Assembly (NCBI RefSeq): GCF_003149185.1
Contig: NZ_QGDO01000005.1
Coordinates: forward strand, 1 to 64,000
Origin: Sediminitomix flava
GTDB lineage: Bacteria; Bacteroidota; Bacteroidia; Cytophagales; Flammeovirgaceae
Direction of reading: 5' to 3'
Length of the DNA: 64,000 bases
The position numbers and the translations under genes were made by a program. Positions 8,221 through 15,969 of this stretch are shown one piece after another. The notes under the pieces were generated by a model. The model searched no databases. It saw nothing but the letters and a program-made list of their open reading frames with translations, and was not told the DNA's origin. Position 1 is the stretch's first letter; each line of letters starts with the position of its first letter.

Positions 8221-9384
8221 ATGAAACAACTTTTTAGTATTTACCTTTTTCTAATGTCAATAATCTTAGTGTCTTGCCAAGTACACAGTCAAGAAGTTAA
8301 AAATGAGAGTTTAGAGTTTGAATTAAATCAGCTTATTCAACAAGAGTTTGAGGAAGGTAAGTTTGAAGGAACTATTACTATTGGTAATTATGACGAAATT
8401 ATTTTTCAAAGAGCAATTGGGGTAGCTGATAGATCTTGGGAAATTCCAATGTCGATGAATGTCAGATTTGATATCGCCTCTGTGAATAAATCATTCATTG
8501 CTGGTTTAACCCTTAAAGCTGTCGAAGAAGGTTTACTGAGTTTAGGTGATAAACTTGTCAATATTCTCAAGGAATTAGAAATCGTATATACTGGGAGTTT
8601 TAGTGATTCTATTACCATTCATCAGATGCTTTCACATACTTCTGGTTTACCCGATTATAATGCGGTACCCGAAGAGCTATCAGAAAATTTCTTCATAAAT
8701 TTTAAGAGGAAACGATTTAGTAATACTGAATATGTGGACTTCATTAGTAAACTACCTGTGGTAGGAAAACCCAAAGAAAAATTTTATTACAGTAATTTTG
8801 CCTATCATTTGCTCCCTATTTTATTAGAAGAACTCTACAATAAGAGTTTTTCAGAATTATTAATTGAGAAAATCACAGAGCCACTACAATTAGCCTCAAC
8901 TCGGGCTTATACCCAAAATGAAGAAATCCAAGACAGCTTAGCCACGGCTTATAATTATCAAGAAAAATCGGGTAGATGGTATGAAAACGATTTTATTGAT
9001 TTGAGTTTAGGACGTCGTATTTTTTCAACTTCAACAGACTTATATAAATGGGGTTTAGCAATGGATGATACTACATTTCTTTCACACTCTTCACTAAAAT
9101 TGATGAAAACGAATCATTTGAAAGAAGTCTCAAATAGCTTGTCTTATGGATATGGTTGGGTTGTTTTTGATGGAAAAGGGAATTATGAGATGGGAAAACT
9201 TCCAATAGCTAAAAAGTATATTATTCACGGAGGAAACACAGGTGGTTACAAAGCTATGCTTGTTAATATCAACTCTGGGGAGTGGGTGATTTCTTTCTTA
9301 TCAAATATTGGCTCACGTACAAATGAGCTTCAGCTTGCCGAAAAAATTGTTCAACTTTTAAATAAACAATCAGATGAAAGCTAA
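8221..9384 (+). CDS. Serine beta-lactamase-like (class C fold) lipoprotein
   Basis: A lipoprotein signal with VSC (Cys19) is followed by a beta-lactamase/esterase-C domain. The three active-site elements are all present: S87-V-N-K90 (SxxK), Y190-S-N192 (YxN) and H336-G-G338 (the KTG equivalent). Bacteroidetes carry many such periplasmic serine hydrolases acting as peptidases or esterases; beta-lactam resistance should not be assumed. The downstream gene overlaps by 11 bases, suggesting translational coupling and a shared role. A CAACTTTG at 8191-8198 is a one-mismatch -7 box. Confidence 0.87.
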   Translation: MKQLFSIYLFLMSIILVSCQVHSQEVKNESLEFELNQLIQQEFEEGKFEGTITIGNYDEIIFQRAIGVADRSWEIPMSMNVRFDIASVNKSFIAGLTLKAVEEGLLSLGDKLVNILKELEIVYTGSFSDSITIHQMLSHTSGLPDYNAVPEELSENFFINFKRKRFSNTEYVDFISKLPVVGKPKEKFYYSNFAYHLLPILLEELYNKSFSELLIEKITEPLQLASTRAYTQNEEIQDSLATAYNYQEKSGRWYENDFIDLSLGRRIFSTSTDLYKWGLAMDDTTFLSHSSLKLMKTNHLKEVSNSLSYGYGWVVFDGKGNYEMGKLPIAKKYIIHGGNTGGYKAMLVNINSGEWVISFLSNIGSRTNELQLAEKIVQLLNKQSDES

Positions 9385-10081
9385 TTTTTTAATACTCTTC
9401 ATTTTAAGTTTTTACTCAGTTGGTCATGCTCAAGATGTTGTAGGTTTTTGGGAATTCCAAAAAGTAACAGTAGGAGAAGAAGTGATGACTCCTGTTGCCA
9501 AATGGACTAAAATTAATGCGGATCAGAGTTTTGAATCGGGAAATGGTTGGTTGCAAAATGGTAAAGGAACTTGGACTTTCGATAAATCGACTAATAAGTT
9601 TACGCCTACACAGTCTTTGGGGTTATTGGATGAGTTTGGGGGATTTACGGTTTCTTTCAATAAAAATAAAATGATATGGACCAGGGAGGAAGAAGGAATG
9701 GCTGTAGTCGTGACATTAGTCAGAATTATTGAAAAGCCTAAATCTACGGCTGATAAAGTAGTTGGACTATGGGATTTGGTAGAAGCACGCCAATCTGATG
9801 CAGATATTTTGTCCAGTTTTGATGGAGAAGATAAGCGTTACCTTTTTATAAGATGGGATAGAATAGTACTTGAAAGAAATGAGAAAGGGGAGAAGTCTAC
9901 AGGGTATTGGCATATGCATGGGCATAAACCACTTTTGACTATTATGCCACATTCTGAAGGTAAAGATGCAGAATCATGGAAAGTTGAAGTAAGTGATTCT
10001 ACTTTGAAATTAGTCGGAAAGTCTGCAAGTAATAAAGAAATGGTATTTACTTATCACCGATTACAGCACTTTCCGAACTAA
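9374..10081 (+). CDS. Secreted protein with two lipocalin-like repeats, function unknown
   Basis: A signal peptide ends near VGHAQ. The mature protein shows two related ~100-residue units, starting DVVGFWEFQKV and KVVGLWDLVEA. Each has a G-x-W start and beta-rich texture like Bacteroidetes lipocalin-like domains. The ATG lies inside the last codons of the beta-lactamase-like gene (11-base overlap), so the two are almost certainly one operon. No catalytic motif is visible. It may bind a small hydrophobic ligand or the partner hydrolase. Confidence 0.65.
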   Translation: MKANFLILFILSFYSVGHAQDVVGFWEFQKVTVGEEVMTPVAKWTKINADQSFESGNGWLQNGKGTWTFDKSTNKFTPTQSLGLLDEFGGFTVSFNKNKMIWTREEEGMAVVVTLVRIIEKPKSTADKVVGLWDLVEARQSDADILSSFDGEDKRYLFIRWDRIVLERNEKGEKSTGYWHMHGHKPLLTIMPHSEGKDAESWKVEVSDSTLKLVGKSASNKEMVFTYHRLQHFPN

Positions 10082-10102
10082 CTAATTTTTCATTTTCATA
10101 TT

Positions 10103-10134
10103 AAAGGGGTTGAACTTTTTAAGGCAACTCCTTT
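10103..10134. terminator. Weak hairpin between convergent genes
   Basis: A 10-bp stem (10103-10112 with 10125-10134, one G-T wobble) lies between the ends of the lipocalin-like and YeeE/YedE genes. Neither strand has a good T run after it. Confidence 0.35.
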
Positions 10135-10161
10135 CGTTGTTGAGACTAAATGTATTGTATT

Positions 10162-10575
10162 TTAATGAGGTAATTTATCTCTAAATACTCCGTAAAGAAA
10201 TGTACCTAAAACAGATCCGAAAATTACGATCAGAATAGACCAAATTCCTTTACCAACTAAGATAAACATAGGGCCAGGACATGCTCCTGTAAGTGCCCAA
10301 CCTAATCCGAATATTGTACCTCCAATCAAATACCTAGCTATAGACATCTGTTTAGGTACGAAAGTGATATTTTCACCTTCAATAGATTTGAATTTATATT
10401 TTTTAATGAGGTAAACGATCCCGATGCCGAGTAGGACAGCACTACCGATCACTCCATACATATGGAAAGATTGGAAATGGAACATCTCATAGATTCTGTA
10501 CCAAGAAATTACTTCTGCTTTACTTAGTACAATACCGAAGAGTGTACCAGCCAATATAAATTTTAGATATTTCAT
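10162..10575 (-). CDS. YeeE/YedE-type sulfur transporter, second half (DUF6691-like)
   Basis: This 137-residue membrane protein has about four hydrophobic helices. It carries the conserved Cys motif GWALTGACPGPMF (Cys99) of the YeeE/YedE (Sulf_transp) family, whose structurally known members pass thiosulfate by successive Cys contacts. It is a half-length unit. Together with the gene 18 bases upstream, which supplies the other half, it probably forms one transporter. The CstB-like and SulP genes beside it suggest import or export of a reduced sulfur compound during sulfide or persulfide handling. The exact substrate is not known. Confidence 0.82.
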   Translation of the reverse strand: MKYLKFILAGTLFGIVLSKAEVISWYRIYEMFHFQSFHMYGVIGSAVLLGIGIVYLIKKYKFKSIEGENITFVPKQMSIARYLIGGTIFGLGWALTGACPGPMFILVGKGIWSILIVIFGSVLGTFLYGVFRDKLPH

Positions 10576-10593
10576 TTGTTGTTAGATTAGGGC

Positions 10594-11151
10594 TTAGAAT
10601 AAAATAGGTAATATAAAATGGGTCATGATGAGTCCTCCGATAAAGAAGCCTATAACAGCAATTAAAGAAGGTAATTGAAGGTTGCTCAAACCAGAAATAG
10701 CATGACCTGAAGTACATCCGCCCGCATAACGTGTGCCGAAACCAACTAGAATACCACCGATAAGAAGAATTAGAAATCCTTTAATGCTAAATGCATTTGA
10801 GAGACTGAAAATTTCTTCGGGTAAATAAGAAGCACCTATGTTTTCAAAGCCAAGTTCTTGTAGACTGCTTATCGTTTTTTCGGATAAAGAAATAGTTTGA
10901 TCTGGTGTGAGAAATTGGTTGGCAAGGAAACCACCTAATACATTACCTAAAAGAAACATTAAATTCCATTTCTGACTTTTCCAGTCAAATCTGAAGAATT
11001 CTGCATATTTACCTCCTCCTGCTATTGTACAGATTGTTCTAAGGTTTCCAGAGATTCCAAACTCTTTACCAAAAAACAACATCAAGAACAATGTAAGAGC
11101 TATCATAGGGCCTGCTACATACCAAGGCCATGGTTGTGTAATCCAATCCAT
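10594..11151 (-). CDS. YeeE/YedE-type sulfur transporter, first half
   Basis: This 185-residue membrane protein has the family hallmark GTRYAGGCTSGHAISG (Cys146) near the C-terminus and a second Cys in RTICTIAGGG (Cys41). The first helix region starts after WPWYVAGPM. It corresponds to the first half of full-length YeeE, the second half being the next gene 18 bases downstream. Split YeeE/YedE pairs (also called PmpA/PmpB) are often found beside persulfide dioxygenases and rhodaneses, as here. Its leader contains a nested inverted repeat at 11182-11227. Confidence 0.85.
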   Translation of the reverse strand: MDWITQPWPWYVAGPMIALTLFLMLFFGKEFGISGNLRTICTIAGGGKYAEFFRFDWKSQKWNLMFLLGNVLGGFLANQFLTPDQTISLSEKTISSLQELGFENIGASYLPEEIFSLSNAFSIKGFLILLIGGILVGFGTRYAGGCTSGHAISGLSNLQLPSLIAVIGFFIGGLIMTHFILPILF

Positions 11152-11181
11152 TTTAGAAATTATTATTTGTCAGTTTATTAA

Positions 11182-11227
11182 TTCAGACTTTAGAGTATTC
11201 TACTTCTGTAGAACAATGAAGTCTGAA
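11182..11227. repeat. Nested inverted repeat upstream of the YeeE/YedE pair
   Basis: An outer perfect 9-bp repeat (TTCAGACTT at 11182-11190, AAGTCTGAA at 11219-11227) encloses an inner perfect 6-bp repeat with a 4-base loop (11198-11213). It lies 31 bases before the YeeE start codon. It could be an operator for the cluster's Crp/Fnr regulator or an RNA hairpin controlling expression. Confidence 0.45.
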
Positions 11228-11275
11228 AGAGTATTTTATTTGTTAGTAGCTATTAAGTAGTAAGTTGGATTGGGG

Positions 11276-11313
11276 AATACCATAGAACGTATTTATCAAC
11301 GTCCTATGGTATT
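11276..11313. repeat. Hairpin between the CstB-like gene and YeeE/YedE
   Basis: A perfect 10-bp stem (11276-11285 with 11304-11313) lies 17 bases past the CstB-like stop. On the minus strand no T run follows (CCCC instead). It may be an mRNA-stabilising or partial termination hairpin rather than a full terminator. Confidence 0.45.
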
Positions 11314-11329
11314 TATTAAGCTTTTAATT

Positions 11330-12733
11330 CTATGCAAGAGTCGAAGGGCAAACAAAATCCGTTTTTGGAAGATTTGTGTTTTTCAAAGCATTGTAACCTC
11401 CAAGTATATTAACCATGTCATGAATATTATTTCTTTTCAGAATTGAAATAAAAATCATTGAACGGTATCCTCCTGCACAGTGCACGTAGTATTTTTTATC
11501 AGAATTGACTTTATCTAAATTTTCATTGATGTAATCTAGTGCTAGGTGCTCAGCTCTTTCAAGATGTTCAGCTTGGAACTCTCCTGGCTTACGAACATCA
11601 AGAATATTGATATTTTCTTGTTCTAAGTTTGCTAGTCCTTCAGCAGAAATTTCATCAACAGTAGCAACTTCTTTGCCTTCTGCTACCCAATTTTCAACTC
11701 CACCTTTTACAAATCCAATCGTATTGTCATAGCCAACTCTTGAAAGTCTTGTTACAGCTTCTTCTTCTCTTCCACTTTCTACGACCAAAATGATAGGAGA
11801 TTTGATGTCTGTAATGACTGCTCCAACCCAAGGCGCAAATTGACCGTCAAGACCAATGAAAATAGAATTTGGAATATGTGATTTTGCAAATGCTCCAGCC
11901 TTTCGAACATCAAGGACAATAGCTCCTTCGGCTTGTTTTTTTTCTACTTCCTCAACGGTTAAAGCTTGAATTCCTTGTTGAAGAACATCTTCAAAGCTAT
12001 CATAACCGTCTTTATTGATCTTGGCATTTTTAGCAAAGTATTGAGGAGGAGGTAAAATTCCGTCAGTAACTTCTTTTACGAACTCTTCCTTGCTCATATC
12101 TTCGCGAAGTGCATAATTCACTTTTTTCTGATTGCCTAAAGTGTCTTGAGTCTCTTTACTCATGTTTTTACCACATGCTGAACCTGCTCCATGACCTGGG
12201 TAAATAATGATGTCATCTGGCAAAGTCATAACTTTTGCTCTCAATGAATCATAAAGTAAACCTGCTAAATCTTCTCTTGAAAGGTCAGATTTAATTGCCA
12301 AGTCAGGTCGCCCTACATCGCCGATGAATAAGGTATCTCCAGTAAACAGACAGTGTTCTTTTCCATTTTCATCAAATAATAAAAAGGAAGAAGATTCCAT
12401 CGTATGACCAGGAGTATGCAGAACTTTGATTTTTATTTTACCAAGTTCCAGTATTTCTCCATCTGTAGAAGAGTAAATATCATATTGAGGAGCTGCTTTA
12501 GGGCCAAAAATGATTTTAGCACCTGTTTTCTTTGCTAGATCAATATGCCCAGAAACGAAATCTGCATGAAAATGAGTTTCAAATATATATTTGATTTTAG
12601 CTCCATTTTTTTCTGCTTTATCCAAATATGGAGCCGTTTCTCTTAAAGGATCGATGATGGCAACTTCTCCCTCAGATTCGATATAATACGCTGCTTCTGC
12701 AAGACAATTTGTGTAAAGTTGTTCAATTTTCAT
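11330..12733 (-). CDS. CstB-like persulfide dioxygenase with two rhodanese domains
   Basis: A metallo-beta-lactamase domain of the ETHE1 type (residues 1-235) is followed by two rhodanese domains. The mononuclear iron ligands fit H54 (THFHADF), H110 (HTPGHT) and D133 (TGDTLF). The middle rhodanese (about 265-350) has lost its Cys (loop VESGREEEA). The last one has an intact loop with Cys419 (VHCAGGYRS). This is the architecture of staphylococcal CstB, which turns persulfides into thiosulfate via sulfite. The ORF extends 16 codons upstream, but ATG at 12733 begins the conserved MKIEQLYTN and is the likely start. Neighbouring sulfur transporters support the role. Confidence 0.87.
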   Translation of the reverse strand: MKIEQLYTNCLAEAAYYIESEGEVAIIDPLRETAPYLDKAEKNGAKIKYIFETHFHADFVSGHIDLAKKTGAKIIFGPKAAPQYDIYSSTDGEILELGKIKIKVLHTPGHTMESSSFLLFDENGKEHCLFTGDTLFIGDVGRPDLAIKSDLSREDLAGLLYDSLRAKVMTLPDDIIIYPGHGAGSACGKNMSKETQDTLGNQKKVNYALREDMSKEEFVKEVTDGILPPPQYFAKNAKINKDGYDSFEDVLQQGIQALTVEEVEKKQAEGAIVLDVRKAGAFAKSHIPNSIFIGLDGQFAPWVGAVITDIKSPIILVVESGREEEAVTRLSRVGYDNTIGFVKGGVENWVAEGKEVATVDEISAEGLANLEQENINILDVRKPGEFQAEHLERAEHLALDYINENLDKVNSDKKYYVHCAGGYRSMIFISILKRNNIHDMVNILGGYNALKNTNLPKTDFVCPSTLA

Positions 12734-12829
12734 GACTGGTAGTTTCTTGTGTTTGTTCAAGATTCCGATCCTATCACGCAAAGTTGACTATTTTAATCGT
12801 CAGTTTGCGTAACAAAAGTTACATCGGAA

Positions 12830-14536
12830 TTATTTTTTTCTATTGTTAGATTGAAGGACAATGTCCTTGACAGTGGTTCCTTTGTGTTTTTCGTAATAAA
12901 GTACGGCTTCATCTACATTCATGAAGAAATGAGAGTCACCTACTTTAGAAACATAATTTGTTCGAATAAGTACATCTCTGACGGGGCCATTCAGATTTGA
13001 AAAACTTAATTGAATACCTCTTTTTTGGAGTACTTCAAATAGCTCATCAATCATTTCTAGAGCCGTGTAATCAATTGTACTTATTGCTTTGGCATTTATA
13101 ATTAATGTTTTAGCTTTTTCTTTTTTCTGTAAGCATTGTAGAATCTGTTTTTGAATACGATCTGCATTTGCAAAGAATAATTGACCATCAATTCTAATGA
13201 TCAAAATCTCATCATTCTGAACCGTATCATATCTTTCTACATTCATGTAAAAAGTGGTGTCTGGTATGCGTCCAAGTACAGCAAGATGTGGTTGAGATGC
13301 TTTATAAATCACAGAAAGTAATGAAGCGAGAATTCCAATAGCTATACCTTCTTGGATGCCAATAAATAGCGTTCCTAAAAATGTAATTAGCATCATTCCA
13401 AAATCTTTAGGATCAGCAATCCATAGTCTTTTGATGGTATTGAGGTCAATTAAGCTGATTACACTTACTAAGATAATTGCTGCAAGAATGGTATTGGGCA
13501 GATAGAAAAATGGCTTCGTTAAGAATAGTAGAGTTAATCCAACAATGAAAGAACTTATAATAGATGCCAATCCTGTTTTGGCTCCTGCTTGATCATTAAC
13601 GGCCGATCTCGAAAATCCACCAGTTGTAGGAAAGGCTTGAAAAAATGAGCCAACAATATTAGACAAACCTAAAGCAATTAATTCTTGATTTGGAATTACT
13701 TTATAGGATTTGTGTTTGTTTTGGAGACTCTTAGAAACTGAAGTAGCTTCAATAAATCCAATCAGAGCAATGATAAAAGCATAAGGAAATACTGCCTTCA
13801 TTATTTCAATAGAGATGTTCGGGAATTGAAATGTAGGTAGTCCACTAGGAATTTTTCCTAGAATAGTAACTCCATATTCTTCAATGTGGAACAAATAACT
13901 ACCAAAGATGGCAAATATTAGAATGATAAGAGCTGCGGGAAGTTTTGAGTTAATTCGTTTAATGAATTTAATCCCAAATATCCCAATTAAACCAATTCCT
14001 AAAGTCGTTGCATTTATATAGGAAGTTTTAGCGATTATTTCAGTAATAATCTGATCTATTCTTCCACCTTCCAGATTAATCCCAAATAGATGTTTGAGTT
14101 GACTTGTTGCAATTATAATTGCTGCACCTGTGGTAAAGCCTGAGATTACAGCATTGGACATGAAGTTAGATAAAAATCCTAGTCTAACTATGCCCATCAA
14201 TAGTCTGATGAGTCCAACTGATAAAGTTAGAATAATACTTAAGCTAAAAAGATCGTAGCTCGAAGTTGATAACGCTCCTAAAGCAGAGGCCGTAAGTATT
14301 GAACTTAGTGCTGTAGGAGCAACAGACAATTGTCTAGATGACCCAAATATTCCATAAATTAATAAAGGGAATAGAGATGAGTAGAGTCCGTAAATTGGTG
14401 GTAGTTCAGCGAGCATTGCATAGGCCATCCCTTGTGGAATTAGAAGAATTCCTACGGTAAGCCCTGCAGATAGATCACCTTTAAATTTAGAGGAAGAGTA
14501 TTCCTTTAAATCTAAAAAAAGAGGTGAGATAGTCAT
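12830..14536 (-). CDS. SulP-family anion transporter with STAS domain
   Basis: This membrane transporter carries the SulP signature GLTVGILLIPQGMAYAMLA in its first helices and about 10-12 hydrophobic segments in total. A cytoplasmic STAS domain occupies the last ~125 residues (GQLFFANADRIQ, then INAKAISTIDYTALEM). Typical substrates are sulfate, bicarbonate or other anions; within this cluster, sulfate or sulfite movement is the natural guess. The ORF runs back to 14587, overlapping the Crp gene by 17 bases. ATG at 14536 gives a conventional SulP N-terminus and a 34-base gap, so I prefer it. Confidence 0.88.
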   Translation of the reverse strand: MTISPLFLDLKEYSSSKFKGDLSAGLTVGILLIPQGMAYAMLAELPPIYGLYSSLFPLLIYGIFGSSRQLSVAPTALSSILTASALGALSTSSYDLFSLSIILTLSVGLIRLLMGIVRLGFLSNFMSNAVISGFTTGAAIIIATSQLKHLFGINLEGGRIDQIITEIIAKTSYINATTLGIGLIGIFGIKFIKRINSKLPAALIILIFAIFGSYLFHIEEYGVTILGKIPSGLPTFQFPNISIEIMKAVFPYAFIIALIGFIEATSVSKSLQNKHKSYKVIPNQELIALGLSNIVGSFFQAFPTTGGFSRSAVNDQAGAKTGLASIISSFIVGLTLLFLTKPFFYLPNTILAAIILVSVISLIDLNTIKRLWIADPKDFGMMLITFLGTLFIGIQEGIAIGILASLLSVIYKASQPHLAVLGRIPDTTFYMNVERYDTVQNDEILIIRIDGQLFFANADRIQKQILQCLQKKEKAKTLIINAKAISTIDYTALEMIDELFEVLQKRGIQLSFSNLNGPVRDVLIRTNYVSKVGDSHFFMNVDEAVLYYEKHKGTTVKDIVLQSNNRKK

Positions 14537-14570
14537 TTGTGTAAAATAATAAAGTTGCTTTAGATTAAGC

Positions 14571-15218
14571 TTAGAGAATGATTTCAATCTGATTTCTGCC
14601 CAGATTGATTTTATTTTCTTTTTCTAACTTCTTCAAAATTCGAGATACTACAACTCTTGAAGTATGTAGATCATAAGCAATTTCTTGATGTGTAGCTTGA
14701 ATTTTAGTGGAACCGTTTACATAGGCTTTATCCTTGAGATACTTCAAGATACGTTCATCCATATTCATGAATGAAAGACTGTCTATGGTCTGAAGCATTT
14801 CTCGCATTCTGAAATCAAAACTACTCAAGACAAATCTTCTCCAAGAACTATAGCTTACCATCCAATGGTCCATTAGGCTACTAGGGATAAGAACTAAGGC
14901 TGTTTCTCCTTCAGCAATTGCACTGATTTCACTAACAGAACCACTTAAGTAACTATTTAATGAAAGCGCACAAGTATCTCCTTTTTCTAAATAATAGAGT
15001 AGAAGTTCATCACCTTCTTTATCCATACGAAGGATTTTGATCGCTCCTTTAAGAAGAAGTGGGATACTATTCATATGCATTCCTACATCAAAGAGTTTTT
15101 CTCCGTTTTCAACACTTCGAAAAATCCCTTCTTTCTTGATGTCTTCCATGAGTTCTTTTTCAAAGATGAACCCATATTGTTCTTGTAATTCTTTTTTTAG
15201 ATCGATGTTAGTAGACAT
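14571..15218 (-). CDS. Crp/Fnr-family transcriptional regulator of the sulfur cluster
   Basis: An N-terminal cyclic-nucleotide-binding-like beta-barrel (IFRSVENGEKLFDVG, LLYYLEKGDTCALSL) is followed by a long helix and a winged HTH_Crp (ATHQEIAYDLHTSRVVVSRI). There is no Fnr Cys cluster; the only Cys lies in the effector-barrel segment GDTCALSL, a position that could sense sulfide or persulfide (inference). It is first in the minus-strand run ahead of SulP and the CstB-like gene and is the obvious candidate regulator. A CAAATATA at 15302-15309 reads as a TAnnTTTG -7 box on its strand. Confidence 0.85.
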   Translation of the reverse strand: MSTNIDLKKELQEQYGFIFEKELMEDIKKEGIFRSVENGEKLFDVGMHMNSIPLLLKGAIKILRMDKEGDELLLYYLEKGDTCALSLNSYLSGSVSEISAIAEGETALVLIPSSLMDHWMVSYSSWRRFVLSSFDFRMREMLQTIDSLSFMNMDERILKYLKDKAYVNGSTKIQATHQEIAYDLHTSRVVVSRILKKLEKENKINLGRNQIEIIL

Positions 15219-15357
15219 TGTGTAGTGTAATTGTGGATAATTGTTTTTTGAATAAACAAGTATTAGGTATTCTTTCCTCTCATCAGGTGTTGAGATTATT
15301 ACAAATATACAAATGATGATATGTTTATATAATGATTTGAATAAAATTGTTCATTAA

Positions 15358-15390
15358 ACAAAAAAGGACTTGCGTAGTGCAAGTCCTTCT
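15358..15390 (-). terminator. Terminator of the CheY-like gene
   Basis: A perfect 10-bp stem (15364-15373 with 15379-15388, loop GTAGT) is followed on the minus strand by a T run. It lies 28 bases past the CheY-like stop codon. Confidence 0.8.
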
Positions 15391-15416
15391 TCAATTTGTT
15401 GACGGAGTAGTAATGG

Positions 15417-15800
15417 TTAGTTTGATCTTGATGTCAATTTGTTAACTGTATCCACCAAGTTGTCAAAATTAAGAGGTTTTGGAAGGTATTCATCAATACC
15501 TACAGCTTTAAAATCGTCTTCAGAATAGTTTTTAGCATTACCAGTGATCGCTACAATAGGAATATTAGCTTTGTCTGGATCACCCAATGAACGAACTCTT
15601 TTAGCACACTCCATACCATCCATGATAGGCATGTTGATGTCCAAAAGGATTGCATCAAAAGGTTCTTTATTTAACTTATCTAAAACTTGTTTACCGTTTT
15701 TTACTGATACAATTTTGTAGTTCTGGAACTGCAAAACTTTTTTTGTGATATTTTGGATTACAGAACTATCTTCAGCAATTAGGATCTTTTTGTCACTCAT
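15417..15800 (-). CDS. Single-domain CheY-like response regulator
   Basis: This 127-residue protein is a receiver domain only. It has the acidic pair ED at 10-11, phospho-acceptor Asp54 (ILLDINMPIMDG), the Thr of AITGNA and the Lys of LPKPLN. It lacks an output domain, so it would act by protein contact or as a phosphorelay shuttle. It lies 169 bases downstream of the large hybrid kinase on the same strand, a natural phosphodonor through that kinase's HPt domain (inference). Confidence 0.88.
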   Translation of the reverse strand: MSDKKILIAEDSSVIQNITKKVLQFQNYKIVSVKNGKQVLDKLNKEPFDAILLDINMPIMDGMECAKRVRSLGDPDKANIPIVAITGNAKNYSEDDFKAVGIDEYLPKPLNFDNLVDTVNKLTSRSN

Positions 15801-15969
15801 TGATTACCGCTTTATGATGTGATAAATTATTTTTATTCCGTGAATTTAATTTAAAAATAAATTTTAAGGAATTCTCTTACATCAGAAAAATGTCGATTGA
15901 ATCTTAAAATAATTTAAGTATTAGGTAGAAAAATCTATTATTTAAAGGATTTTGATACTTTTAATCCTA

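Noticed and set aside
8221-9384. Beta-lactam resistance gene
   Set aside because: The active-site motifs define the broad serine hydrolase fold, and its coupling to a lipocalin-like protein does not point to antibiotic resistance.
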